This document shows positions 7,788 to 18,900 of a stretch of DNA of 64,000 nucleotides, piece by piece. Under the pieces are notes generated by a model. The model did no database searches, was not told the origin of the DNA, and saw only the letters and a list, made by a program, of their open reading frames with translations. The stretch is taken from positions 1 through 64,000 of the IMG/VR virus record IMGVR_UViG_3300042556_001991. One strand, 5' to 3'. The stretch's first letter is position 1; the number at the start of each line of letters is the position of its first letter. A program made the translations under genes and the position numbers. The stretch comes from a virus.

Positions 7788-9053
7788 ATGGCTCTACCAG
7801 GTGTAAAAACAATAATTAAAGACCGCTTCTACAGCATCTCCCGTCAAGATAGTCCAGTCGGACCTAGAGTTGTGGTATTAGCAAAAAGATCAACAGCAGA
7901 TGGAACAGGCAACGTTGCAGACCTTGACGTAGTTCAGTGCACAAATGAACAAGATGTCATAACTGCTTTCGGTATTGATTCAGCTTGTCACAGAGCTTTT
8001 TTTGAACTTGTTTCTGCAGGCGCAGAAAGAATCTATATGGTCCCATTGCCAAGTGATACTACATGGAACCACAGTACAGCTGCGGTAACAAGTAGTGCTT
8101 TTGGTGGGAGCATCCTTGATGCAATGTTCATTGCAGCAGAAGCCGCTCAACCAGATATTATACTTCCTTGGGGAAGTGGTGCAAGAGCAGGACTCTGGGC
8201 CGCAACTCCTTCTGAAGCATTTTCTGCATCTGCCGATACAATTTACGGATTTCATGCAGACAACTCAGTAACAATTGGAAATAACTGGGCAGTAAAAATT
8301 GCTGATAAAGTTAAAGAAATCAATGAGAACAGTCATCCATGTTTCGCTGTTATGGGAACAAAGCCATATGTCGGCGCTAACGACGTAATGACTCCTGGAC
8401 AAGTAACAACACACCTCGGCTTAACAACTCTTTCAGACAGAGATTCAGCAACAACATATAATGGAGTTGCTGCTAAGGAACTTGGAAGACACGTTGCAGT
8501 AATTGGTGTAGAGTTAAAGCCTGCAGGTTATCCAGCGGCATGGGGTTATTCAAATGGTGCATCAGTATTAACTGCTGCAGTTAGCAGAATGGCTTCATAC
8601 ACTTCGACTATAAACAAGACAGTTTACAACGTTGCAGCGCTAAGATATAATCCTAGCAAAACAACCTTGTTGGCAATGACCAATAAGGGTGTAAACTCAA
8701 TCATGTTAAACTTCAATAGAGCTCCAGTCTTCACAGATGGTGTAACATTTGCTGGTTCTAGTTCAGACTACACAAGACTGACAACACTGAGAATTGTTAA
8801 CGAAGCAATGTTAGTTGTCCGTCAGAGCTGTCAGAAGTTCATTGGTCAACCTTCAACTATTCAAGTTAGAAACTCAATGGAAACCTCGATTACTTCATCC
8901 CTTAGAGGAATGCAGCAGTTGGGTGCCATCTTAGATAGCGATTTCAACATTAGATACATCGCTGAAGAAAACAAAGCACTTATTGACCTAGTTATAACAC
9001 CTGCATTTGAACTTAGAAACATCGAAGTCCAAATGTCAGTTGAACTTGGTTAA
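7788..9053 (+). CDS. Contractile tail sheath protein
   Basis: The main sheath subunit, 421 aa, which polymerises around the tail tube and contracts to drive it through the envelope. The layout is typical of the family: MALPGVKTIIKDRFYSISRQDSP handshake region at the N-terminus (given here in part), then GPRVVVLAKRS, AFFELVSAGAERIYMVPLP, and a C-terminal domain with RLTTLRIVNEAMLVVRQSC and FELRNIEVQMSVEL. At this length there is no large insertion domain. A strong GGAGG ribosome site lies 5' of ATG 7788. Codon choice is regular, and no in-phase CGG occurs. The gene stands alone behind a promoter-like motif and just before the tube gene. Confidence 0.9.
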   Translation: MALPGVKTIIKDRFYSISRQDSPVGPRVVVLAKRSTADGTGNVADLDVVQCTNEQDVITAFGIDSACHRAFFELVSAGAERIYMVPLPSDTTWNHSTAAVTSSAFGGSILDAMFIAAEAAQPDIILPWGSGARAGLWAATPSEAFSASADTIYGFHADNSVTIGNNWAVKIADKVKEINENSHPCFAVMGTKPYVGANDVMTPGQVTTHLGLTTLSDRDSATTYNGVAAKELGRHVAVIGVELKPAGYPAAWGYSNGASVLTAAVSRMASYTSTINKTVYNVAALRYNPSKTTLLAMTNKGVNSIMLNFNRAPVFTDGVTFAGSSSDYTRLTTLRIVNEAMLVVRQSCQKFIGQPSTIQVRNSMETSITSSLRGMQQLGAILDSDFNIRYIAEENKALIDLVITPAFELRNIEVQMSVELG

Positions 9054-9100
9054 TATCATATAAAAACACTGCAAATTTATATACCGATTAGGAGGGTAAT

Positions 9101-9790
9101 ATGGCAGGCGAATACTACGACAGTCCAGTAAACAAGTATCTCAATACTTATACAACATTTTCTGGTGCTGATATTGTTGCCACTTTTGGTGGCGTTGAAA
9201 TCGGAGCTCTTTCGGGAATCACTTTTTCGGTGACAAGAGAAAAGGCGCCAATTTATACAATGGGTTCACCAAACCCACGTTCATTTTCAAGAGGTAAAAG
9301 AGGTATTGCTGGTTCGTTAATATTCACAGTATTTGACCGCCCAGCTCTGTACCAGATGCTTGAGACACATCATAACTCTTCTTCGGAAATGAAGTTTTTC
9401 ACAAGAGCTCATAATACACTTCCTGGCGATCCAAGCCACAAGAGAGGTATTGCTGAAGTAACAAATCAAACAAGAGACGTAGTTAGCAAGACACCATACT
9501 ATGCAGACCAAATCCCACCATTCGATATTACAATCACATTTGTTAACGAATATGGCCAAGCTGCTGTTAGATCAATCTATGGTGTTGAACTGTTGAATGA
9601 AGGTTCAGGAGCTTCGATGGATGACATTGTTATCGAAGAGACAATGACATACGTTGCTCGTGAAATTGGTCCAATGTATAAGATTACAACGGATAATCTT
9701 AACAGATTCAACTCAGATGACCTAGGTTCATTAATCAGCAAAGATGCAGTGACATCTAGCGGATTAAACAGCGAGATAATTAGACCATAA
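9101..9790 (+). CDS. Tail tube protein
   Basis: Protein of 229 aa forming the inner tube of the contractile tail. It shows the tube beta-barrel signatures SGADIVATFGGVEIGALSG, REKAPIYTMGSPNPRSF, RGIAGSLIFTVFD and PPFDITITFVNEYGQAAV. It follows the sheath by 47 bases with a strong AGGAGG ribosome site and is followed by an intrinsic terminator, as expected for an abundant protein. Two related genes follow (9878 and 10661) that share the same segments; this one is taken as the major subunit because of its position, compact size and expression signals. Confidence 0.85.
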   Translation: MAGEYYDSPVNKYLNTYTTFSGADIVATFGGVEIGALSGITFSVTREKAPIYTMGSPNPRSFSRGKRGIAGSLIFTVFDRPALYQMLETHHNSSSEMKFFTRAHNTLPGDPSHKRGIAEVTNQTRDVVSKTPYYADQIPPFDITITFVNEYGQAAVRSIYGVELLNEGSGASMDDIVIEETMTYVAREIGPMYKITTDNLNRFNSDDLGSLISKDAVTSSGLNSEIIRP

Positions 9791-9820
9791 TTATAATCAA
9801 ATAAGTATAGTAGTAATTAG

Positions 9821-9866
9821 ATAGTGGAGGACTTGGTGTAGGACCAATCCTCCACTATTTTATTTT
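9821..9866 (+). terminator. Intrinsic terminator after the tail tube gene
   Basis: An 11-base stem ATAGTGGAGGA / TCCTCCACTAT (9821-9831 with 9848-9858) is extended by an inner TTGGT/ACCAA pairing around a GTAGG loop. It is followed by a T-rich run (TTTTATTTTT). This is the clearest terminator in the window. It would end or attenuate the sheath-tube transcript before the lower-copy tube paralogues. Confidence 0.88.
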
Positions 9867-9877
9867 TAAGGAATAAC

Positions 9878-10651
9878 ATGGCATTTAACAAAGAAAATGT
9901 ATCAGATATAGCGAATCTCACAACTATATCATCAAGAAAAAATAGACTCTCCATCTATGAAGAGGGTGTAAAAGAATTTAGAAGAGATAATAATCTTCCA
10001 GATCCATTTTCTGATATGTCATTTTCTGGTGCAGATATAACAGCTACAATCATTATTCCTAAAATTGGAGAAAATGGATTCATTTCCAATGAAGGCGATG
10101 TGCTAGAAATGGCAGAGCTTCAAACAATATCCTATTCAATGCACAGGGAAAACTCTCCAGTAAGAACACTTGGCCATGTTAACCCAAGAGGGTTTGTCAA
10201 AGGTGCTAGAACTATAGCTGGAAGCATGATATTCACTCAGTTTAACGAGTACGCATTTTATAGAATAGAAAGTTATAGAAAAATTCTTTCCGATAGCAAG
10301 GGCTACTTTGCACCATTGGCAGACATGTTGCCACCATTTGATATTGTATTTACCTTCTTTAACGAATACGGCTTGGCAGCAAAAATGAAAATATTTGGTG
10401 TTACCCTTGTGGATGAGGGTGGTACTATGTCAATAGACGACTTAATTACTGAGCAAACTTATACGTATATGGCTAGAGGGCTACAGCCTCTGGTACAATT
10501 AGATACGGCTCGTGATGACCTTAGATACCCAGATGGATATCAAGCTCAACAAAACGAGAGATTAAGAATATCAACAAATGCTTTTGGAGATAGAGTCGAA
10601 GATTATAAGAATTTTATTGAAAGAATATATTCACCGCCTACAATCGTTTAA
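9878..10651 (+). CDS. Tail-tube-like paralogue 2 (tube initiator or baseplate tube candidate)
   Basis: Protein of 257 aa clearly related to the tail tube protein: it shares SFSGADITATI, MHRENSPVRTLGHVNPRGF, RTIAGSMIFTQFNEYAFY and PPFDIVFTFFNEYGLAA. It has an extra N-terminal arm of about 45 residues and a polar C-terminal extension. In T4-like tails, tube-fold paralogues such as gp48 and gp54 form the baseplate-proximal tube start; a similar role here is inference. The start has an AAGGA ribosome site directly behind the terminator hairpin. Ten bases separate it from the next paralogue. Confidence 0.7.
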   Translation: MAFNKENVSDIANLTTISSRKNRLSIYEEGVKEFRRDNNLPDPFSDMSFSGADITATIIIPKIGENGFISNEGDVLEMAELQTISYSMHRENSPVRTLGHVNPRGFVKGARTIAGSMIFTQFNEYAFYRIESYRKILSDSKGYFAPLADMLPPFDIVFTFFNEYGLAAKMKIFGVTLVDEGGTMSIDDLITEQTYTYMARGLQPLVQLDTARDDLRYPDGYQAQQNERLRISTNAFGDRVEDYKNFIERIYSPPTIV

Positions 10652-10660
10652 GGTTTAAGT

Positions 10661-11680
10661 ATGACAAGTCCATATAGAGCTATTCCATATAGACCATTTA
10701 GTGGCTATATTCCATACGAGGATACCGTCTCAACTAACCCTGGTTTAGGAAATAAGAACGGAACATTTGATCCCCTTAGTGCAGAATTAGATCTTTATTG
10801 GGCTGGTGGCAAAACTACTGGGGATCCTCGTTTTAGTAATTATTATGACTACTTTTTCTCCGGTGAAGATGTAAAAGTATATATCGATGGTTTGTTTGAT
10901 CCAAAAGATGAACTAGATATAGCTGGATTTGGTTTTTTAATTAAACAAGAAAAGCAAGCAGTCTATGGATTCTGGTCATACAACTTTGATGCCATGATGA
11001 ATGGATCCAGAATAATAACTGGTCAGTTTTCTTTATACTCAAGATACCCTAGAAGGATGACACACCTTCTAGAAGAGGCAGCAAGAGTTAGAAGCTTCTC
11101 TGCATCGGGTAAATCTGATAACTCTGGAGTTGTATCTGTTTTAAGATCACAAAATGAATCAAGAACAGATGAAGAAAACATACAGAAATATTGGGCCAAT
11201 AGTCAGTTAGATAGAATAACTACTGATCCAGCAATAAGCACATCTTCAGCAGATGGCCAACATAACATCTTTAGCGCTCATCCTCCATTTAACTTCGTTA
11301 TAGTCTACGGGGTAGAGGAATCCAGTTTGAGCCCCGTAGGAGTCACGGAGAACGCTTCTACGGCCTCTGTAGAGCAGAGAGACAACTTGGACAGGATAAT
11401 ATCTACTGATATCAATGAGCGAAAAGTTAAGATGGCCGATAACAAGACCCCAATGAAGATTGTTTTACAAAATGTACATCTCATGCAAATGAGCACAGAA
11501 TACCAAAGCGGAGGATCTCCTTTAATAGAGACTTATAGCTTTGTGGCTAGGGACTTTTATCTTACAGAAGCAGAATCTGGCTTTAATCCATATACTGGTA
11601 AGACGTTTGTTACAACAGAGCCACAGGCTTCTAATGCTACAAAATCCGTGGTTGAGAGTCCATTGATAAACAGGACGTAA
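10661..11680 (+). CDS. Tail-tube-like paralogue 3, diverged and enlarged
   Basis: Protein of 339 aa with the same plan as the two genes before it but further diverged: YFFSGEDVKVYIDG, LIKQEKQAVYGFWSYNF, MMNGSRIITGQFSLYSRYP, HPPFNFVIVYG and a final SPLIETYSFVARDF. A long polar insertion (about residues 145-265) separates the two halves. Part of that insertion (about 11300-11400) is richer in G+C and in codons such as GGG, CCC and ACG than its surroundings and contains an 8-bp inverted repeat. It may be a tube-end or baseplate-junction subunit; the exact role is unknown. Confidence 0.62.
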   Translation: MTSPYRAIPYRPFSGYIPYEDTVSTNPGLGNKNGTFDPLSAELDLYWAGGKTTGDPRFSNYYDYFFSGEDVKVYIDGLFDPKDELDIAGFGFLIKQEKQAVYGFWSYNFDAMMNGSRIITGQFSLYSRYPRRMTHLLEEAARVRSFSASGKSDNSGVVSVLRSQNESRTDEENIQKYWANSQLDRITTDPAISTSSADGQHNIFSAHPPFNFVIVYGVEESSLSPVGVTENASTASVEQRDNLDRIISTDINERKVKMADNKTPMKIVLQNVHLMQMSTEYQSGGSPLIETYSFVARDFYLTEAESGFNPYTGKTFVTTEPQASNATKSVVESPLINRT

Positions 11681-11715
11681 AGTACTTAGCCAAGATAATA
11701 ATTTTAATACAGATA

Positions 11716-11724
11716 TGATATAAT
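11716..11724 (+). promoter_or_regulatory. Putative extended -10 promoter (TGATATAAT)
   Basis: TG-A-TATAAT lies in the 72-base gap before the assembly-chaperone gene at 11753, 28 bases ahead of its ATG. It matches a bacterial extended -10 element; I see no good -35 box. It would give the chaperone and tape-measure genes their own start. Confidence 0.4.
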
Positions 11725-11752
11725 GTAACTTGAAACGATATAAGGAGAAACA

Positions 11753-12292
11753 ATGTCTGAGAAGAGAAAAGTTGTAGTTAGACAAGATAAAGAAATGGCA
11801 GAAGAAATTTCTGCTGATTCAGTTGAGGTTTTTTTAGAGACGGATGAACCACAAGATGGTGACATTATTGTATCTGATTATTCAGATGCGCAAATTCCCG
11901 TTGAGCAGGCGACAACGGTTGAGGAATTAGCAGATGATCAAGTTATTTTTGATAACGGTCCTACAGCTGGACAAATCAAAGCATGGAAGAAACAGTACGG
12001 CGAAGTATATGTAACTTCTATTTCATTCGATAAGCATATCATATGGCGTGTTCTTTCCAGAATTGAATATAAGCAGCTTGTTAAGAAAATGGAAACCCTA
12101 ATGCAAGCTGGTCAGCTATCTAATGCAGAGGCAAATATGTGGAACGAAGAAGCAATTTCAGAACTTTGCATTTTGTTCCCATCTTATGACAAGCAAGCTC
12201 TCACCGGTGACATGGCAGGTCTTCCTTCTCTTATCTCACAAGAAGTCTTAGAAGCTTCTGGATTCGTCGCCCTAGAGGTTAGACAACTCTAA
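11753..12292 (+). CDS. Tail assembly chaperone-like protein (gpG position)
   Basis: Protein of 179 aa with an acidic, disordered-looking N-terminal third and a helical second half (HIIWRVLSRIEYKQLVKKM, EAISELCILFPSYDK, SLISQEVLEASGF). Small helical proteins between tube and tape-measure genes are typically tail assembly chaperones, and the next gene follows one base after its stop, as in G/T pairs. The end, CAA CTC TAA G ATG, leaves room for a +1 slip at CTC TAA that would fuse the two products; that is only a possibility. AAGGAG precedes the ATG. Confidence 0.65.
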   Translation: MSEKRKVVVRQDKEMAEEISADSVEVFLETDEPQDGDIIVSDYSDAQIPVEQATTVEELADDQVIFDNGPTAGQIKAWKKQYGEVYVTSISFDKHIIWRVLSRIEYKQLVKKMETLMQAGQLSNAEANMWNEEAISELCILFPSYDKQALTGDMAGLPSLISQEVLEASGFVALEVRQL

Positions 12293-12293
12293 G

Positions 12294-12927
12294 ATGTTAG
12301 ATGCAGGAATTCTTTTTGAGCTAAAGAAAAAACACGGTTCAATATTTCAAACAGAAATAAAACGGATCTGAGATAGTATTTAAAGAGCTAAGTTTTTCTG
12401 AGTTTGATAAAGTTGCAGCATACAAGAGTACAGCTGGTATGTCGTCTGCTGACGCAGAAGATGAAATTATTAAAGCCTCTGTAGTTTATCCTGAAGACTT
12501 TGATTTAAATAAATTTCCGCCTGGAGCCATAAGTTCTTTAGCTGAGCAGATAGTCGAATTTTCTGGCTTCGCATCAGCACGCACGGCTAAACGAATTTTA
12601 GAAGAAAAAAGAGTAGTAGCTAATCACGTTAGAGGCTTAATGAAAGCCTTTGTTCTGGCTACTATACATACAGATACTCCAGAATTTCTAGATTCGCTAA
12701 CCTATTCAAAGCTAGCGGAAAGAGTTGCATTAGCAGAAAAGATAATTGAAGTCCAGCAAGCAATTGCTGGAATAGAATCTACTAACGTATCTCTATCCCT
12801 GATAGATCCTCAGGAAGAAAGAGAAAAAGAGAATCTATCAGCAGCTAGGCACAATGCATCTAAGGTTGAAGGATCTGCAACATATAGTGACCCCATTGCT
12901 CAAAAACTATGGGGTATGAGCAGGTAA
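12294..12927 (+). CDS. Tail assembly chaperone-like protein 2 (gpT position), requires +1 recoding
   Basis: ATG 12294 follows the previous stop by one base. After 23 codons the zero frame meets CGG (12363) and then ATC TGA. A +1 shift (C|GGA) continues without a break as GSEIVFKELSFSEFDKV to the stop at 12925-12927, giving 210 aa. The protein is mostly helical, with long amphipathic stretches (SARTAKRILEEKRVVANHV and KLAERVALAEKIIEVQQAI). Its position suggests the second partner of a tail-assembly-chaperone pair. In many phages that pair is itself joined by programmed frameshifting; here the shift lies inside the second gene and uses the CGG signal. Confidence 0.68.
12363..12366 (+). other. 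+1 recoding site CGGA (site 2)
   Basis: Context is ATA AAA CGG ATC TGA. Reading AAA C|GGA TCT GAG ATA restores the frame. CGG is codon 24 of the gene. Confidence 0.85.
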
Positions 12928-12950
12928 GATAAGATAAGAGGGGGTGACCA

Positions 12951-15900
12951 ATGCAGAGAGATAGAGGGCCGATCCATAATATTGGATTTGGCGTAACTTC
13001 TAGGGAATTCACCACCGGAGACGATACTCAAAATGGTCCATCTCCAGATTCTGGTTACGTTAGTAGAGCCCTAGAAGGTAGACCACTAGTAAAGATGGCT
13101 TCAGCCATGATTGCAACTGGTGTTGCAGCCACAGTTGCTGGAAAATTTGTAAGAGGTGGTGGCCTAAAAATACGGAAAAGCTTTTACCGAAAGAGCAGCA
13201 GGATCTGCTGAAGGCAGCTTTATATCTAGGGCCAATTACGGTTTATTAAAAGCAAGAAGTATACTCGATGAACTTGAAGGAGTAACTCGTTTAGAAGAAG
13301 GAAAAACAAAATTAGTTTTTGATTCCGCTGGAAAACTTCAAACAGGTTACGAAGGACATAAGAGCGTTGTTAATGCTGGGTACGCATTTGGAGCAGAGCG
13401 CAAAGGCGCCTCATCAACCGCTACATGGCACTATAGAGATGAGCTTCAGCAGAGACTAGTTCGTCAAGCTAGAAGACTGCCGTACGAAGTACCTGCTTTC
13501 TATGCAGCAGATAAATATATAACTAAGCCGTTATTTGGTAACGGTGAAGAAGATCTTGGACCAAAAAAGAAATGGTACGATCCATCTAGAGGTGTAGATA
13601 TAGCTAAGGATTTAGCTAAAACAACTCTATTCCAAATGGGCGGATTCATGCTGCCAACAGCTGCGGCTGGTGCAGCAAAAGAAAGCTCATTAAATTTTTA
13701 TAGAACAGCACAAGAAAGACTGATGGCAACAAACGCCACTGGTTATTCTACGATAAAAAATACAACAAAACATGCTATATATGAAAAGTCTTTAAACCTA
13801 AAAGGAATACTTGAAGGTGTTGGTCACGATTTATTTAGCGTATTAGATAAGTCAATTAAGTTTTCGGAAAGATCATCTGGAGCTTTGTCAAGCGCATTTA
13901 TCGCAATGACAGACATCCATAAGAACCCAGTTGCAGCTCTTTATTCACAGAGGCATGGTTCTACTCCAGCACCTGGTGGAGCAAAACCTCCTAGAAGACA
14001 GGTAGTGCAAGATTTAGCTAAAGATATATATAGAGGCAATAAAACAAAACTAAATCAAGTAGACGTAAATAAACCACTACAAGGAACGCAAATAGATTCA
14101 ATGCTGGATCTGATTCCTGGTTATAAGGCAGTTAGACAAGGTGCAAAGTCAGCACATGAGCAATATCAAAAACTCTCCTTTGCTCAATCGTTTTTGGATA
14201 AACCTGGAACAAATTGGACTGAAATACAAAAGGGTTTTGGAAAAATTCTTGGAGTTGATAGAGCAACTCCATCTGGTGCTCGAGCAATAGACTCTTCACT
14301 CGGTGAATCAATATTAAATATTCAAAGAAAAAGATCATCAGATGTATTTAGTCTTTTAAATGAATTCAACACTAAAACAGGTGGAGAGGGACCAACAAGC
14401 ACTTTCATAAAAATGTTGAGACAAGGTGCTTATAAAGATAGATTGCAGAAGCAGTTAATAGAAGGTGGGCTAGATGAATCTGTCGCCAAAAATTTTACTG
14501 CAAACCTTACTGTCAGTGATGACATCTATAGACTAGTTTCATCTAAGAAGACTGGTGGAAGTGTTAAAGAATCCATAAGCCCAACCGAACGATTGAGAAT
14601 GGGTAAAGAAGAAATCGTTGGAGAAGATTTTTTTGGTCAATTAATTAATAGATTTAATTCTGGAAAATATGGAAAAAATAATCCAATACCAGATGTGTTT
14701 GACGCAGATAAACTAAGAAAAGCTGTAAAAGCAACAGATGACATTTTATTTGACGAAGCTTCATTTAGTCGCAAAGGTTTAAACGTTGGTATAAACACGG
14801 CAGCCGCACACGAGTCAGCTAGAACAGTTTTTGAAAAAGAAGTATTTTCTTCTGTATTAAAGCCGCAAAAATTAAACAGAGTAAATTATTTAGATGCAGC
14901 TGGAGATTCAGTTCAAGCAAGTCAGCTTAGAGCTGAGATGGCTAGAAGAGCTGGAAAAGTATTTGGCTTAGACGAGTCAATCTTAGGTGATGCAAATAAG
15001 CTGCAACAAGCATTAGGTGCTCGTGGAATAGATATAAGAAATGCCTCTCAACTTAGAGGCTACTTAATGAATAATAAAGAAATGGTCGCTGGTGAAACAT
15101 CTGGATTAGCTGGACTTTTTGGATTAAAAGGTCTTACTGTAGACGATTTTCTAGATAGAGAAAAACTAGCTTACCAAACAATTACAGGCCAAATAACAGA
15201 CCCATCACTTCAAAATTCTTTAACTAAAAATATACTAAGCGGAGATAATAGTGTTGAGCTAGGTATATTAAATAGAATTAAAACATCTTCTACTCAAACT
15301 ACGTTAAGCAATGTTAAAGGATATTACACGTCGGGCGATCAGGTAGTAAACTTTAATCCAATTAGATCTGGAATTAGAAAAGTAACAGAAGCTTTAGCTA
15401 CTGAAACTAAAGTTCCAGTTATTGGAATTAACCCAATGCAAATGCTGGGTTATAAAGATTTTGCTGGAATGGCAAAAGCTGGAAAATATCAAGTAACTTC
15501 AGGAGCAGCAAGTCAACCATTTGTTAAAGGTTCTAAGGCAGACTTCTATACATGGCATAGCACTGGTGGTTTTCTAGGGACAAAGGGAAGACTATATGGT
15601 CACACAGGTGCTACCGCTACAGCTTTAGAGGGAACATATAGGCCAATTCCAACAGCGGTTTCATCAATGTTTACCAGCACCGCAGAACTAGCTGCAGGGC
15701 AAAGGACTCAGCAGAGTCGCACTGCAACAGGTGTGATGGGAAAAATCAGAGAGCGTTTAGATTACGCAGATGAACAACCAAACTCTTTATTTAGATTTTT
15801 TGGAAGACTAGTAAATAGACAAGCAGACGTAGAAAACGATGCTGTAATGGCCAAATTAATGTCTGGAGAAGTAGATGAGACATTTTCAATTGGCGGATTT

Positions 15901-18900
15901 GGAAAAAGGAAGAATTTACAATTACGTACAGAGTTAGATGATGCCGGAGAAATAGCTAGATATAATTTACTTGATGTTGATTCGGGAGCACAAGTAGCAT
16001 CACATTCTCAGTTAATGGAATCATTTACTAGATTTGCAAATAGGCAATTAAGTTATGGAACAAACAAATCAGTTCAAAGAGAAGTGCTTGGTTCCTTTAC
16101 GTCAGAAGATCTTGCTGGTCTTAGTGTCGATGATTTTGTTGGAATATCAACTCCAGCTCAAGCAAATAGAGTCTTTAGCGCATTAAATGATGTTTTAGAA
16201 TCTCAAAGAAAATCACTGGCTACAGGAAATGAAACTGCTTTAAAGAGATATCAAGATGTAAGTAAGGCATTTGCTAGAATTAAATCTTTTGCAGATATAG
16301 ATGATTTCTCGCAGCAATCAAAGATGTTTGAAAAATCATCTAGCATTGTAACTAAAGGCGATGAAATGTCGTCAGAAGTATTTAGATTTCTTCTAGAAAG
16401 AAAAGCAATACTAACTGGCGATCCATTAACGGTAATGCAGAATGTTACTTCTGCTGTAGATGATTTAGCTGCAAGAGGAATTATATCTTCTGCACAAAAA
16501 GCAGAAGCACAAGCTTCAACTTTGTCTACAATATTCAACCTAACAGCATTCGAAACGTATAGATTTAGTCCTGGAGCTGGAACTTCGTTAGCAAAAGAAA
16601 ACCTAGAAGGAACACTGCAAAATCCTTTAAGAAGATTTCAAGAAACTAGAGATTTATTAAGTAAAGGTACTTTAAAGAGTTTATTAGATCCACACATTCA
16701 AGGTGATATAGTTACCACTGGTCAGTCTTCATTGGTATCTCAAATTGGTATAAATAAACCATTTGCTTTCTTTAAGAAAAATTTGGGAATGGGCAGATAT
16801 GCCGAGAAACCTACTGCTAGTCCTTTATCTGGACAATCTGGTCCAGAAACATTTGCCTTTGTCCCAACGTTTGGAACAGCTCTTAAAAGGAATCCAAAAG
16901 CTGCACTGCTAAGTGCAACGGGAATAAAAACATATGGAAATGAAGAAGGTTTCTCTTTAGCATCTGTTCCAATATCTCATGGTTTTAATAGATTAAATAG
17001 ATACTTTGGGAGCGTTGGTTCTAGTCTAGACGCAGATAATTTCCATGGTCCTCTGGATATGTATTTCAGAGGAATGAACGCGGAAAGGGTTTTACCTGCA
17101 GTTGCAATAGGAACTACTGCATTAGCTATAGATAGAACAGCAGGCGGATATACGCAGCGTAAAGATGAAAGAGGAGAAAGGGTATATTCTCCGCTAGTAC
17201 TTGGTACAGCAGCTAGAGTTGGAGTAGAGGCGCAAGCTGCAATCTCTGGTGTTATTCCAGGTGGAATGGGCTACGGGCAAAAAAGACAGCAACTGTTGTC
17301 TGGCGAAGTGGCGATAAGAAAAGGAAGATACTGGCCTTTAGGTAATACAAAATTTAGTGGTGGAAAAATAGAATACTACAGACCATCTTGGTACAGAAGA
17401 CTGCAAGGTGGAGCGATGTTTACATCAGACACCTATGGCAGTCCAATGGAAAAGATGTTATATTACAATGACTTTTCTCCATTAAGACCATTAGATCCTT
17501 ATAGATTTGAAAAAAAGCATTATGAAGATAGACCTTATCCTGTAACTGGAGAATATTTTTCTGGTCCATTTGGCGCAGCTGTACCAATCTTAAATGCAAC
17601 TGTAGGAAGAATCTTAAAACCACAAAAGGTAATGCACAAGCAGGAATTAGATAGAGCATTATCTAGTTATGTCCCAGTTGGCGCCAGCGGCGCCTACATG
17701 CCTCAGGAGACTCCTGGTAACGTTGGCTACGTAGAACAAAGGGATCCAGCTGTTAGCTATCCAGCAGCTCGTCCAGCACCGTATGGTGGAAAACCACTTA
17801 GGTTTATATCTCCACTTTCAGACTACGCTGAAGCAGCCGCTTCGTCTCCAATTGGGAGTACCGCTGGATCTTATAATATTTCTCGCTCAAACCAAGTATT
17901 AGCTAACAGTAGCGGATCACTTAACACCGCAAGACAATTAGTTCGTGGTCAATCAGGGGCACAAAACGATGCATTAGCTGCTGCCGCATATCAAAGAGTT
18001 CCCGTTTCTACACAAGTGCAACCAGTTCAATTTGGTCCACCAGCAGGACCTGGTATTATGCCAGCAAAAATTGTTGCAGCAGGAATGCCAATAAGATCTG
18101 GAAGTAATGAATTCTTATCTGGAGAACTTGGTTACAGACTGCAGGAAACATTTGGTATATATGGTTTTGCTGGTGGAAATATAAGATCTGCTTTTGGTTT
18201 TGGTTCATATGACTTTGAACCAGATAAATCAGTTTTACAATCAGCATCAAAAGCATATGGTACCACTAGAGCTTTTTGGGATTTAAACTTAGGTGGATTA
18301 GGAGACGTGCCTCTTCAATCTGATGGTGCTCTTGGAAATATTGAAGCTTCTGAAATAATAAGAAGGTTTATTCCAAAAGAAAGAACTAATGTTAATTTTA
18401 TTAACCCGATTAAAAACACAATGGGCGAACAGTATCCGTTTCTTCCCAATAGCAGTAACTTCATTGACTTTACTACAGGTGATCCATTCACAAAAGTAAA
18501 AGAAGGTGAACTAAGACTACCTGGTGTGGGTTACGAAAGATTTAATAGAATTTATTCAGACTCCAGTGGAAGATATGGCGCAGTAAATCAATTAGATATC
18601 CTTGCTGACGTAGCTCCATATTCAAAAGAATTCAGAGCTTTGAATTCAAGAATAGATAAAATGGGATTAGGTGAAGATGAAAGAATTAAAGTTGGACAAA
18701 TAAGAGCTCAGCAAAATGCAATAGAGAACAGTAAAACTGATTTTACTCCTTACACAGAATATTCCACTCTTGAAAAGATAGCTAATCCAATACGAACAAT
18801 AAAAGAATCTGTACTACATACAGACAACTTTATTAACAACAAATTTACTGGTGAAAAAACAGCAACTGAAGATTGGGAAAGAAGAAACGTTTATGGTTCC

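Noticed and set aside
9317-9559. Cys/Trp-rich minus-strand ORF opposite the tail tube gene
   Set aside because: Shadow of the tube coding sequence with implausible composition.
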